IMG/VR virus record: IMGVR_UViG_3300007346_000174
Location: 1 to 27,605 of that record
Reading direction: 5' to 3' (one strand)
From: a virus
DNA length: 27,605 nt
Shown: in pieces, positions 16,455 through 24,522 of the stretch
How the letters are laid out: each line of letters begins with the position of its first letter
How positions within the stretch are numbered: the stretch's first letter is position 1
Notes under the pieces: model-generated
Database searches by the model: none
The model's input: only the letters and a program-made list of their open reading frames with translations
What the model was told of the DNA's origin: nothing
Position numbers and translations under genes: made by a program

Positions 16455-19400
16455 ATTGGAACACCTTGCGCTCTTAACTCTGCTGTCACTCCTTGTGTCA
16501 CTTGCTCAACCATCTCTGGTAGCGTCATTCCATTAAAGTTGTTAGTCTGTATCAACTCTACTTTATGCAAAAGGCTTTCTACTCCGCCTTGTGTGATTTG
16601 TTTGTAAATAGCACCTGTGAAGTTTGACCTCTCTCCAAAGAATAATTCTTCTCTTGCATTCGCAAACTCATTCTGTTGTTGAGTTAAAGTATCATAAAAT
16701 TGCTTATGAGAATCTGCTAAATCGTCTTGACCATCTTTTTCAACTTTCAAAAGACTTTCATAATATTCTTTTGTAAACTCATCTCCGTCTGCAAAGTAAG
16801 CGTTTCTAATGCTTGCCAACTCTTTATTGTAAACCTTTTGAGCCTCATTAAGTGCTTCATTTCCATCAGCAAACTCGCTGAAAATATCTTCATAATATCC
16901 TTCAAAAGAAGCAACTTCTTTTAAGGCCCCTTCTGGTGTAACATAACCTACTGTATATACTTCTCCATACTTAACTTCCATACCTGCAATTCTTTTTGTA
17001 AGTTCTTTTTCTGTAAGAACCAAACTATCTAACATTTGTTGACCCATATCAAAATCTGCATTACTAAGAAAATCTTGCGCTTCGGTAATAGCACTCACTT
17101 GTTGTTCGACAACTGACAACTTTGATATTTGGTCTTCGTAAGCGTTAGCAGTAGCAACATCTCCTCTTTTTACTGCTGCTTCATGAGCCTGTTCAAATCG
17201 TAATCTTCTTGTATGAATATCGTCTAAAGTCTGTTGTGCTAATTCAGCATTTTGCTTTAAGTCGTTGAAAGACATATCAAAGACTCCTGTCAACACCGCT
17301 TCTTGCCCTGCCGTACCAGATAATTCTGCTAAAATCGCAGAAGTCCTATTTAATTCATCATTGAGACCTCCTAAATTATCAAGGTCGCTATTGAAATTGT
17401 CACCAAAAATACTGTCAAATAATTCAAAACCAAGATAAGCACCTAATGTTACAAGTGCGCCTGTTATGGCAGTAAGACCACCCGTAGACATATGTAGAGC
17501 CATTCCCATACTCTTTATACCCTTAGTCATTTTGATAATAGCGGGAATTGCTTGACTTAACATCATTAAACTCATAGTATACATAGTAGCACTCATTTGT
17601 TTACTACCGTCTACAATCATAGGGAAGAGTAAAGAGAATCCCATCAAAGTCTTTTGTGTGGTTTTTAAATACATATTTCCTTCTATCATAGCAGCATGAG
17701 AAGCCTTCATGCTCTGCGTAAAGGACATTGTAGAAGCACCTGCCTTTTTCTGTGCTACTGCTAATTGCTCATCTGCCGTAATGACTTGAGTTATTGCTAT
17801 TCTTTCTTGATTTAAAGTCATTATATTTTCTCTTGTTTTTGCTATTTTTTCATCAATAGCAACTGTTGTCTTTCCTTTTGATAATAACTCTGCCCTTTCT
17901 GTTTGAAGAACCATTAGACGATGCCTTGCTTCTTCTTGAAGAGATAATAAATCTGCTTGTCTGGTAGTTAATCTCTTAAGTGTCTTAGAGTCTAATTGTT
18001 CTGATAACACCACTTCATTTGCCATAGCATTTGCGTGTGCAGTAAGAGATTGGTTTATTTTTTCTTGTAGACCAAGACTTTGAAACATTGTTGTTATGCT
18101 TCTTTTGTCTATTACTTCTCTTGTGGCTTTAGTAGCAATAAGTTGCTGACTTATTTGTTTTTCAAATATAAGGTCGTTATTAGCGATTCTTTGATTTGTC
18201 ATAGATTGACCTCTCAAAGCAATATTCTTCTGTAGTTGATTTCCTTGACTTCTTAAAGCACCAGAAAGTTTTCTTAATGCTTTTTCTGCTTCTCCAGCCG
18301 ACTGTGCTTCCTGTAAAGCAAGGAGAGCATCTTCCTTCTTTGCTCTTATATTCCTTATTTTTTCTTCCAAAGCCCCTCTTTCTGCCTGTCTTTTTCTAAC
18401 TAAAGCATTCGCAGATGATAAAACAGATTGTTGTTCTCTGTTAAGAGCAGTAGCACTTCTGAAAGTAGTCAATATACCTTTTTCATTCGCAAGATTTTCT
18501 AATGTTCTTGCGTCATACAATTTCTTGTATTCCATAGCCTCTATTCTTGTTTTATTGATTGCATCCGGTCTTGATGCTTGGTATGCTTTGAATGCAACTG
18601 TAATACCTACAACTCTAAGGGCTAATTCTGCCAGAGGTTGAATTAATTGTTGATAAGCGTTTGAGGCTGCTATTACATTACCTGCTACCTTATCCATACC
18701 GGGAATTTCAAGAACCGCTTTTGCACCCTTTAAGAATGTCTCTTGCGCTCTATATGAAGTCATATATGCTTCTGCTAAATCCTCCCCTATCGCTACCTTC
18801 ATGTCATTTATCTTTGCTTCCATTTGCGTTGCTTGGAAAACGGCAGATTTTGTTTTATTTTCAAACTCTTCAATAGCGGGATAAAGTGTGTTGAAAGCAT
18901 CAGTTTGCATCTGTGTTAGACGATGTTGATTTTCCATTATCTTTAGGAATTTGATATAGTGACGGGAACCAGCAATACTTACTGCTAATGCTCTTTTTTC
19001 CTCTGCCGACATAGCATTATAGGCTGGAGTTATTCTTTCTATTACATCAGTTAATTTTAATTGCGCTACTCCTTGAGCATCAAGACCCGGAATTAATTCA
19101 GCAATAGCCTTTGTTGCTTCGTTATTTGCATTTCCGAGACGCTGATAAATCATACGCAGACCTGTTCCCGCCCTGCTTACTTCTTCACCTGTTTCAAGTA
19201 GCAAAGCAGACATAGCGGCCATATCACCAATTGACTCACCTGCAATATCCGCTTGACTTGCGAATTGGTTAAGAACGAATGTAATATCTTCCATTGTAGC
19301 AACAGAAGTATTTTCAATTGTGTTAAGTTGGTTTAGGGCGTGTATTGATGCTTCTCTTACAAGATTAGCCTGTTGCTCTGCCGTTAAGTTATCATATTGG

Positions 19401-19909
19401 GCTTGAGTAAGACCGCCCATAAGGAATTGAGTTTGTTGTGCTAAAGCAATAAAACGATTCATACCTAATTCGGTTTCCATTTCACCGACTTGAGCCATCA
19501 ATAGACCCTGTCTTGTAGCCTCAATAACTGCAAGTTGGGAACCCAATACTGCCTTTAACTGCGCCGTTCTTGCTGCAGCGGCTAAAGATTCAGCACCTGT
19601 AAATGCGAAAGCGTGACCCATTTCTTGTGCTGCTTCTGCGAATGCTCTAACTTCGCCTTCTCCGGCGTTATAGAATTTACGAACCCTTACAAATTGTTCT
19701 TCAAATTCAAAAAATGCCGCCGTAACACTATTTACGGCATCAATTATGTAAGATGTGCTTTCTGAAAAAGTGTCAGCGATACTACTTATTGTATCAAGAA
19801 CAATCGCTTCTTGGACTACCATAGCGGCACGAGTATCACCAAGTAACTTCTCCGACTGTAATTGTCCTATTACATCGAAAAATACTCGTGCTGCACCTGC
19901 TTTTGCCAT
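16451..19909 (-). CDS. Tail tape measure protein
   Basis: This 1152-residue protein sets tail length and scaffolds tube assembly. Residues 60-430 match the N-terminal region of phage tape measure families (LAAAARTAQLKAVLGS, MAAMSALLLETGEEVSRAGT, TGLRMIYQRLGNANNEATKA, LAVSIAGSRHY). Residues about 460-750 are a long charged helical stretch with repeats of Gln, Lys and Glu. Residues about 755-835 are strongly hydrophobic with several possible membrane segments, as is common for proteins that may enter the host membrane during DNA entry. The rest is again helical. It directly follows the chaperone frames and overlaps the tail-tip gene by 4 nt. At about 0.15 nm per residue the tail would be near 170 nm; that figure is an inference. 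GGTGAT upstream of ATG 19909 supports the start. Confidence 0.93.
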   Translation of the reverse strand: MAKAGAARVFFDVIGQLQSEKLLGDTRAAMVVQEAIVLDTISSIADTFSESTSYIIDAVNSVTAAFFEFEEQFVRVRKFYNAGEGEVRAFAEAAQEMGHAFAFTGAESLAAAARTAQLKAVLGSQLAVIEATRQGLLMAQVGEMETELGMNRFIALAQQTQFLMGGLTQAQYDNLTAEQQANLVREASIHALNQLNTIENTSVATMEDITFVLNQFASQADIAGESIGDMAAMSALLLETGEEVSRAGTGLRMIYQRLGNANNEATKAIAELIPGLDAQGVAQLKLTDVIERITPAYNAMSAEEKRALAVSIAGSRHYIKFLKIMENQHRLTQMQTDAFNTLYPAIEEFENKTKSAVFQATQMEAKINDMKVAIGEDLAEAYMTSYRAQETFLKGAKAVLEIPGMDKVAGNVIAASNAYQQLIQPLAELALRVVGITVAFKAYQASRPDAINKTRIEAMEYKKLYDARTLENLANEKGILTTFRSATALNREQQSVLSSANALVRKRQAERGALEEKIRNIRAKKEDALLALQEAQSAGEAEKALRKLSGALRSQGNQLQKNIALRGQSMTNQRIANNDLIFEKQISQQLIATKATREVIDKRSITTMFQSLGLQEKINQSLTAHANAMANEVVLSEQLDSKTLKRLTTRQADLLSLQEEARHRLMVLQTERAELLSKGKTTVAIDEKIAKTRENIMTLNQERIAITQVITADEQLAVAQKKAGASTMSFTQSMKASHAAMIEGNMYLKTTQKTLMGFSLLFPMIVDGSKQMSATMYTMSLMMLSQAIPAIIKMTKGIKSMGMALHMSTGGLTAITGALVTLGAYLGFELFDSIFGDNFNSDLDNLGGLNDELNRTSAILAELSGTAGQEAVLTGVFDMSFNDLKQNAELAQQTLDDIHTRRLRFEQAHEAAVKRGDVATANAYEDQISKLSVVEQQVSAITEAQDFLSNADFDMGQQMLDSLVLTEKELTKRIAGMEVKYGEVYTVGYVTPEGALKEVASFEGYYEDIFSEFADGNEALNEAQKVYNKELASIRNAYFADGDEFTKEYYESLLKVEKDGQDDLADSHKQFYDTLTQQQNEFANAREELFFGERSNFTGAIYKQITQGGVESLLHKVELIQTNNFNGMTLPEMVEQVTQGVTAELRAQGVPI

Positions 19910-20188
19910 CTAATCACCAGCCCATTCTTTTAACATATTACCCATATCTTTTGGTTTTACTGTGGCTGAATCTGCTCTCCTTTGATTTCTTCTTGCTACT
20001 GCTTTTTTAGCATCTATCTTATTATCTTTTTCATCGTATTGTTCTTTTATTCTACTGCTAATTTCGAGTGCTATTTCTAAATCATAATCTAATTTTATCC
20101 ATCCACCCTTACAATCGTATTTTTCAAACAAATCACTTGGTAAGACCCCTTTAAATGTTGAGCATAACATCGGCGCAACAGAGGTCAA
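19910..20188 (-). CDS. Tail assembly chaperone, frameshift extension (gpT-like)
   Basis: This frame has only a TTG at its 5' end and overlaps the preceding chaperone frame by 4 nt. It lies exactly in the -1 frame relative to that gene, with no stop between the slippery site and its body. It is therefore most likely translated as the C-terminal part of a fusion of about 211 residues, as lambda gpGT is. The sequence is helical and charged (LEIALEISSRIKEQYDEKDN, then KKAVARRNQRR), which suits binding to the tape measure protein. Independent initiation is less likely: no good ribosome-binding site precedes the TTG, and the first internal Met codons are within 10 codons. It sits directly before the tape measure gene. 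Confidence 0.75.
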   Translation of the reverse strand: MTSVAPMLCSTFKGVLPSDLFEKYDCKGGWIKLDYDLEIALEISSRIKEQYDEKDNKIDAKKAVARRNQRRADSATVKPKDMGNMLKEWAGD

Positions 20189-20200
20189 GAATCCAAAGGG
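20144..20200 (-). promoter_or_regulatory. Programmed -1 frameshift site: slippery heptamer and downstream stem
   Basis: On the minus strand, CCCTTTG at 20200-20194 is read C CCT TTG, a perfect X XXY YYZ heptamer in the phase of the first chaperone frame. Seven nucleotides later, GACCTCT (20186-20180) can pair with AGGGGTC (20150-20144), one G-U pair included, closing a 29-nt loop. Slipping back one base bypasses the stop at 20187-20185 and enters the second frame. Position, phase, spacer and gene pair match the tail chaperone frameshift of lambda-like phages. Confidence 0.75.
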
Positions 20201-20544
20201 ACCGCACCCTCTAAGTCGTCTCCTCTGACGAAGTTTAGTATGTCTCTAACTTCTTCGGAAGTAAGAGTATTAATATCAAAATTTTCTTCAATTACACATC
20301 TTGGAACCCATGCTTGAATTTGCGAATCAATACCTGCACCTGCTTCTGACAGAGCATCATTAAATTCTTCATGTTGCTCTGGAGTCCACTCTGCGGGGTT
20401 TGTTCCAAAATGTCTAAATTTTCTAAAGGTCTGGGCTTGGATTTTTTCAATAGCAAGTTTATCCATACCGGAGGCTTGTCTTACCCAAATCTTCTTTCCG
20501 TCATTCAATTCTATCTCTTTCTTTAATACAGGCACTTTTATCAC
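20185..20544 (-). CDS. Tail assembly chaperone, first frame (gpG-like)
   Basis: This 119-residue protein lies between the tail tube region and the tape measure gene, the standard position of the G chaperone. The start (IKVPVLKKEIELNDGKKIWV) has the short beta pattern of these proteins, followed by a helical domain with WTPEQHEEFND. It would coat the tape measure protein during tail assembly. Near its 3' end is a -1 slippery heptamer that gives a longer product at low frequency. The start is a GTG at 20544; a second GTG at 20535 is an alternative. AAAGGAAA precedes the first at short spacing, so the true start is uncertain. A TATAAAAG is 10-17 nt before the first GTG. Confidence 0.75.
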   Translation of the reverse strand: MIKVPVLKKEIELNDGKKIWVRQASGMDKLAIEKIQAQTFRKFRHFGTNPAEWTPEQHEEFNDALSEAGAGIDSQIQAWVPRCVIEENFDINTLTSEEVRDILNFVRGDDLEGAVPLDS

Positions 20545-20560
20545 TTTCCTTTACTTTTAT

Positions 20561-20577
20561 ACGAGTCATTGACTCGT
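20561..20577. repeat. Perfect palindrome between the small gene and the chaperone gene
   Basis: ACGAGTCA and TGACTCGT flank a single central base. On the minus strand it is followed at once by TATAAAAG. It could be a hairpin of 7 bp with a 3-base loop in the transcript, or an operator next to a promoter element. Confidence 0.55.
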
Positions 20578-20578
20578 T

Positions 20579-20613
20579 CCATTTAGCAATTATACTACTG
20601 TTGCTAATCATGG
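20579..20613. terminator. Stem-loop after the small gene downstream of the tail tube gene
   Basis: CCATTTAGCAA at 20579-20589 pairs with TTGCTAA at 20601-20607 and ATGG at 20610-20613, with a 2-base bulge and an 11-base loop. It begins 10 nt after the stop of the small gene on the minus strand. There is no U-run after it, so it may act as an attenuator or 3' end protector rather than a full terminator. Confidence 0.45.
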
Positions 20614-20622
20614 AATATCACT

Positions 20623-20811
20623 TCATGGTGGGCTTTCATATGCAATAGTAGCAGTAAAGTTATTCCCTACTGCTTGTTTAACTACTGATATTGAAAATAT
20701 TTCTGTTCCGGCGGTAAGACTTTGTAGAAATGTTTCAATTAAACCACCTAATGTTAGGTGAGTGCCGTGTATCGTTTCTACGGCTATGTTTGCTGGGGTT
20801 GCGACAGGCAC
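20623..20811 (-). CDS. Small virion-region protein of unknown function
   Basis: This 62-residue protein begins with GTG at 20811, supported by GGGGGT about 6 nt upstream, and follows the tail tube gene by 13 nt. The N-terminal half contains HLTLGGLIETFLQSLTAG; the C-terminal half (IFSISVVKQAVGNNFTATIAYE) is beta-rich. There are no cysteines and no membrane segment. Position between the tube protein and the chaperone, with compact beta structure, suggests a small tail component or a decoration of the tube. The family is not recognised. Confidence 0.6.
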   Translation of the reverse strand: MPVATPANIAVETIHGTHLTLGGLIETFLQSLTAGTEIFSISVVKQAVGNNFTATIAYESPP

Positions 20812-20824
20812 TTAACTACCCCCA

Positions 20825-21877
20825 TCACGCATCCAAGTCAAGTGTAGATAAAGCAGAGTCTGTGCTTTCAAAAGCAACTTTTACGGTGGAAGTAGCAGTT
20901 AAATCATACAGAGCATGGAACTTTACAGTCATTGTCTGTGAATCTCTACCGCTTACTGATGTTTCTGGCATTTCATAATGTAAATTAAAGAAATCAAATC
21001 TAATAAAGTTTGTAGCACTGTCTTCAAACAAAACAGATAGCGCAGGTGTGCTACTGCCCGGATAGACTTCTGCCGCACCATTAGCAGATGTAGCACCCAT
21101 CATTTCAGCGTAAGTTATAGCATCGTCAAGACCTGTGTCTCCGCTTTCTGTCATTTTGTGGAAAGTAATCGAACCGCTTACTTCACGAGTAGTCACAGGT
21201 GGCTTTCTTGCTACACTGTTTGAACCAAGAGCGTAAGTATTGTCTATATCGTGGTTATTTTTAATTTCAAAATCAATACTCTGAACCATTGAAGAAAATG
21301 CAGATGATGTTGCTGCTTCTTCAAAGTTTACATAAGTCTTTGCGAAATGCAAAGCATCTCCTGTATAAGTTGGAACATCGGTTCCTAAACTACCAGCCTC
21401 TGCGGTCTGGGTTGAACCAATAGTAGCAAATGAAATCATAGCGTATTCTCCGACAGAAGCAGATACTGACATTGATTCCATAACTTGACCCGGAAATAGT
21501 GCCTCTCCATCGTCACGACCAATGCGGAATGTGTAAGAAGGTAATTCAGTAACACTTGTAATTGCTGGTTCTGCGATTATACCTGTTGTTGGCCCTGCTG
21601 ATTCAAAGACAGTAGGGTTGTCTCCAAATAGACCGTGAATACACATCATTGTGAAGTGGCAAGGTTGAAGGACTTGTGACCAACCTCCAGAGGAGGAGAT
21701 TTTGCCCATAACTGCTTGTCTACTATTCCAATAATTCATGTCGCTTCTTTTGTTTACATCAAAAGTCTGACCAAAGGTTTCTGATTCAACTTCGCCTACT
21801 GCGTCTGTAGGAACCGCAGTAGCATATGTGGTTTCTTTACCAATGGCTAAATACCTATGAACATTACTTAATGCCAT
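20825..21877 (-). CDS. Major tail tube protein
   Basis: This 350-residue protein is probably the subunit of the tail tube. The N-terminus (RYLAIGKETTYATAV) matches the opening of many siphophage tube proteins. The middle has tube-like beta strands (PSYTFRIGRDDGEALFPGQV, MESMSVSASVGEYAMISFAT, VSGSITFHKM), and near the C-terminus SQTMTVKFHALYD resembles a last tube strand. Residues 235-300 may form an outward domain. No sheath gene is nearby, consistent with a non-contractile tail. The start ATG lacks a Shine-Dalgarno sequence but has TTTATTA centred 27 nt upstream, so it may be made from its own leaderless mRNA, as expected for an abundant virion protein. Confidence 0.85.
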   Translation of the reverse strand: MALSNVHRYLAIGKETTYATAVPTDAVGEVESETFGQTFDVNKRSDMNYWNSRQAVMGKISSSGGWSQVLQPCHFTMMCIHGLFGDNPTVFESAGPTTGIIAEPAITSVTELPSYTFRIGRDDGEALFPGQVMESMSVSASVGEYAMISFATIGSTQTAEAGSLGTDVPTYTGDALHFAKTYVNFEEAATSSAFSSMVQSIDFEIKNNHDIDNTYALGSNSVARKPPVTTREVSGSITFHKMTESGDTGLDDAITYAEMMGATSANGAAEVYPGSSTPALSVLFEDSATNFIRFDFFNLHYEMPETSVSGRDSQTMTVKFHALYDLTATSTVKVAFESTDSALSTLDLDA

Positions 21878-21900
21878 ATATCAGACACTGTATGTTTGTC

Positions 21901-21907
21901 TAATAAA
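21901..21907 (-). promoter_or_regulatory. TATA-like box for leaderless tail tube mRNA
   Basis: On the minus strand TTTATTA is centred 27 nt before the tail tube ATG, within the 36-nt gap between the terminator gene and the tube gene. No Shine-Dalgarno sequence lies before the ATG. The distance equals that for the polymerase gene and for the gene at 6158. Confidence 0.55.
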
Positions 21908-21913
21908 GACTTC

Positions 21914-23002
21914 TTATACTTCTCTTTGGAACATCCGAATCTTTTTCATATAAGTTAGTGTTAGAGTATGAACACAAACAACTTCATCATCATCTATCTT
22001 ACTATCAAGGACTGCATCATAAGATATTAGAGAATCAATTCCATCTTCAAGTCCTGTTTTAGTATACAATTCATCAAAAACTTCTCCCATAATTGATAGA
22101 CCAAGACGGTATGCGTTTTTGTAATCTGTTCCACGAGTTGTAACATAGATAATTACATTATATCTCTGGTCTGTCCTACGACCTCCCAGAACTAAAAACT
22201 CTGGGGATTCTAATTTCTGTGTAAGGACATGGATTGTGGGAGGTCTGAATCTATTTATCATGGCTTGCGAAGATAAGTCGTAACCATACAAAATACTTGA
22301 TTCTGTGACATGAGTCTTGATTAAGAATCTATTGCTTGCTTTAAGAACATTAACAATATTCAGACCTGTGCGAATAAGAGAGTTAGTAGTCCAATCGGAC
22401 ATATCCATTTCGTCTGGGGAATAAGCACCATATGGAGTATAATATGCTACATACCAATCAACTGTTCCTGTTGTATTACCAAAAGACGCAGTCTGTGATA
22501 CAGAAGATGTTGCCGTAACTTCAAGATAATGTTGTTGTGCATCGTCATCTTCTATAATTTCTCGCATATACAATCTTGCCGTTCCGTCATTCGCAAGAGT
22601 AAGTCGCAAAAGACTTGGAACTGCATCATCTTCTGCCATACTTAAATCTAAATCAGAAGAAGTAGCAGTAGTAGCACCAACTAACTTTACTTTATTATTT
22701 GAACCATTTGCTTTTACTTCTACTCTGTAAGAACCATTATCAAGAGTCATTAAAACTTCATCGTTATCTGGATTAGATACATACTTCATAGCACAAATTA
22801 TAGTTAAATCGTTTTCGCTATCTGCAACTGTCTGACTCCATATCTGACCAGAACCTTCTATTCTCCAAGCGTCACCATTTACAGAACCATCTCCAGATAG
22901 ACCTGTAAGACTCCAAGCGTTATTGTATTCTCCTATTGGGCTTGATGGGTCTGTACCACCTACTCTTGCAGACCAATAATGACTATTTTTTGCTATTCCC
23001 AT
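21914..23002 (-). CDS. Tail terminator-like protein with lectin-type N-terminal domain
   Basis: This 362-residue protein sits between the neck protein and the tail tube gene, the place of the tail terminator (gpU-like) that caps the growing tube. Residues about 205-362 fit that role: helix NSLIRTGLNIVNVLKASN, strand IHVLTQKLESPEFLVL, YNVIIYVTTRGTD, and a last strand CVHTLTLTYMKKIRM. Residues about 30-200 instead read as a concanavalin or LamG jellyroll (NDLTIICAMKYVS, GSYRVEVKANGSNNKVKLVG, LRLTLANDGTARLYMRE). Such a domain on this protein is unusual and could place a sugar-binding module on the tail neck. I chose ATG 23002: GGAG is 9 nt upstream and the TTG at 23017 lies inside the preceding gene. 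Confidence 0.7.
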   Translation of the reverse strand: MGIAKNSHYWSARVGGTDPSSPIGEYNNAWSLTGLSGDGSVNGDAWRIEGSGQIWSQTVADSENDLTIICAMKYVSNPDNDEVLMTLDNGSYRVEVKANGSNNKVKLVGATTATSSDLDLSMAEDDAVPSLLRLTLANDGTARLYMREIIEDDDAQQHYLEVTATSSVSQTASFGNTTGTVDWYVAYYTPYGAYSPDEMDMSDWTTNSLIRTGLNIVNVLKASNRFLIKTHVTESSILYGYDLSSQAMINRFRPPTIHVLTQKLESPEFLVLGGRRTDQRYNVIIYVTTRGTDYKNAYRLGLSIMGEVFDELYTKTGLEDGIDSLISYDAVLDSKIDDDEVVCVHTLTLTYMKKIRMFQREV

Positions 23003-23003
23003 A

Positions 23004-23687
23004 TTACTCAACTCCAAAACCTGCTTTTAATCCAGCCGCTTCTGCAACTTGTTTACTCCATTTAGGAAAGTCTTTTCTTACAAAAGTTTCAATATAAAGT
23101 ATGTAATCAAATGTTCTTGTAAATCCGGGGTGTGTGCCTGTTTTTCGCATAGCACGACTGTTATCTCTTGCGTTTCCAGAAAACTTATACCAACCTGCGC
23201 TTGATTGTACCACCTGTGGTAAAAATCGGGAATATTTGAAAGGTTTAATTCCTTGAACCAACATCTTTGATATATTTAGACCACGAGAACCTTTTATTCC
23301 TTTATCAGCGTGTGCAGGGTCAGAAGCAGTATGCACTCGAATAAAAGAAGAACCGGGAATATCATCTTGAGTCAGAGCATCACCTATTGTTGTATGAATT
23401 GACTTAGATGGTTTATTTGGAACTTTAATATTGTAAAGTGGCCCAGCCATTTTCTTTAGTTGTTTGCGAGTATCTGTAATAGCCATTTCAATAACACCTC
23501 TAAGAGTATTTTTCATTATTTTATCGCCATCATAACCTAATCTATCAAGAGCCTGTACCAAATCTCTTTCATCCCAATCAAGACGAAATTGCATTTGAAT
23601 AGAGTTATTAGATGAACCACGCATACCTGTAAAAGGTATGTTGCCTCTTGGCCCACCTTTGCCGACTCTTAATGTTGAACGAACCAT
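23004..23687 (-). CDS. Neck/tail completion protein (HK97 gp10-like)
   Basis: This 227-residue basic protein has the length class and position of the gp10/gpZ-type protein that joins tail to head. It includes a helix MKNTLRGVIEMAITDTRKQL near residues 58-78, a PLYNIKVPNKPSKSIHTTIG loop, and a C-terminal helix with FPKWSKQVAEAAG. Proteins of this type often have an early helix followed by a small beta barrel. The ATG at 23687 lies 1 nt after the preceding stop, with AGGTAGTG upstream; the GTG at 23696 would add three residues. It is followed after 1 nt by the terminator-like gene. Assignment rests mainly on order and the helix pattern. Confidence 0.65.
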   Translation of the reverse strand: MVRSTLRVGKGGPRGNIPFTGMRGSSNNSIQMQFRLDWDERDLVQALDRLGYDGDKIMKNTLRGVIEMAITDTRKQLKKMAGPLYNIKVPNKPSKSIHTTIGDALTQDDIPGSSFIRVHTASDPAHADKGIKGSRGLNISKMLVQGIKPFKYSRFLPQVVQSSAGWYKFSGNARDNSRAMRKTGTHPGFTRTFDYILYIETFVRKDFPKWSKQVAEAAGLKAGFGVE

Positions 23688-23688
23688 A

Positions 23689-24234
23689 TTAAGCACTACC
23701 TAAATGGGCTAACCTCTGCAAAGCCATATATCCTCTTTCACGCATATTATAGCCTCTCATATCATCAGACTTCTGATGAGTAGCCTCATCTTCAAGATAA
23801 ATACCTGTTGCTATATCAGCACATATTTCTCTAACAACATGAGCCATTTCACCGTATTGAACGGTCTCACCGCTTTCGTGGTCGAAAGAAAGACCCGTAA
23901 CGCCTTGAATGTAGTGTGAACCTCCGACATTTTGCAGACTCGTATATGTAAAGGTATCTCCGTTAATGTTTCCCTTTCCACCGCTTGAGTCAAAGCCGAT
24001 AAAAGAAGCCACACGAAATTGCGTAGAATCCGTAGAAAGGTCAAATGCCGCACTAAGCGTTGTCTCTTGGATAACACCGCTTGGTTCATCTCTACCATAA
24101 TCTAAAAAGCATTGGTCTATTTTAATTGACGCTCTGCGAATACAAGAAGTAATTCTATTGGTTGCTCGGCTACGCTGCGCGCTATCAAGACCGAGTCTTA
24201 AACCAACATCTGCAACCGAACAATAGTATGTCAT
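23689..24234 (-). CDS. Head-tail connector protein (gp6/adaptor-like)
   Basis: This 181-residue protein begins MTYYCSVADVGLRLGL, the usual opening of phage head-tail adaptors (gp6/gp15 type), followed by a helix with ITSCIRRASIKIDQCF. The C-terminal helical part includes EMAHVVREICADIATGIYLE. Between them residues 55-125 form a beta insert (TQFRVASFIGFDSSGGKGNI, then DTFTYTSLQNVGG) longer than in minimal adaptors, perhaps reaching the neck surface. It would form a ring below the portal. The ATG overlaps the preceding stop by 1 nt (TAATG). Confidence 0.78.
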   Translation of the reverse strand: MTYYCSVADVGLRLGLDSAQRSRATNRITSCIRRASIKIDQCFLDYGRDEPSGVIQETTLSAAFDLSTDSTQFRVASFIGFDSSGGKGNINGDTFTYTSLQNVGGSHYIQGVTGLSFDHESGETVQYGEMAHVVREICADIATGIYLEDEATHQKSDDMRGYNMRERGYMALQRLAHLGSA

Positions 24235-24518
24235 TACTTCAACTCCGATAGTCTGTTAATTAATTCAGCCTTTACACCTTTAGCATCAATATTATACTTT
24301 TCGCAAAGTGCTACTAATTCAGCCTTTTTCATTTTCTTTAATTCTGCTAAAGATGGATAAGCATCAGTTAAATCATCTACAATGTCTTCAACATCTTCAA
24401 CAATATCCATAACTTCATCTAATGTTAGTTTTCCATCTTTTAGATATTTCATGTAGATGCCGTATAGACCTGCACCTACAATCGCTAATCCTGTTCCATA
24501 ATACATAATTTCTTCCAT
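24234..24518 (-). CDS. Membrane-anchored SAP-domain protein
   Basis: This 94-residue protein has an N-terminal membrane segment at residues 5-25 (MYYGTGLAIVGAGLYGIYMK), an acidic linker (EDVEDIVDDLTDAYP), and a C-terminal SAP-type motif at about 55-92 (LAELKKMKKAELVALCEKYN, then GVKAELINRL). SAP motifs are helix-extended-helix modules that usually bind DNA or tether proteins to it. A membrane anchor joined to a SAP motif could hold viral DNA at the membrane or in the capsid. The start chosen is ATG 24518, with AAGGAAG 9 nt before it; the TTG at 24542 lies inside the previous small gene. It is placed directly before the connector gene. The SAP call is by motif only. Confidence 0.7.
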   Translation of the reverse strand: MEEIMYYGTGLAIVGAGLYGIYMKYLKDGKLTLDEVMDIVEDVEDIVDDLTDAYPSLAELKKMKKAELVALCEKYNIDAKGVKAELINRLSELK

Positions 24519-24522
24519 ATTA

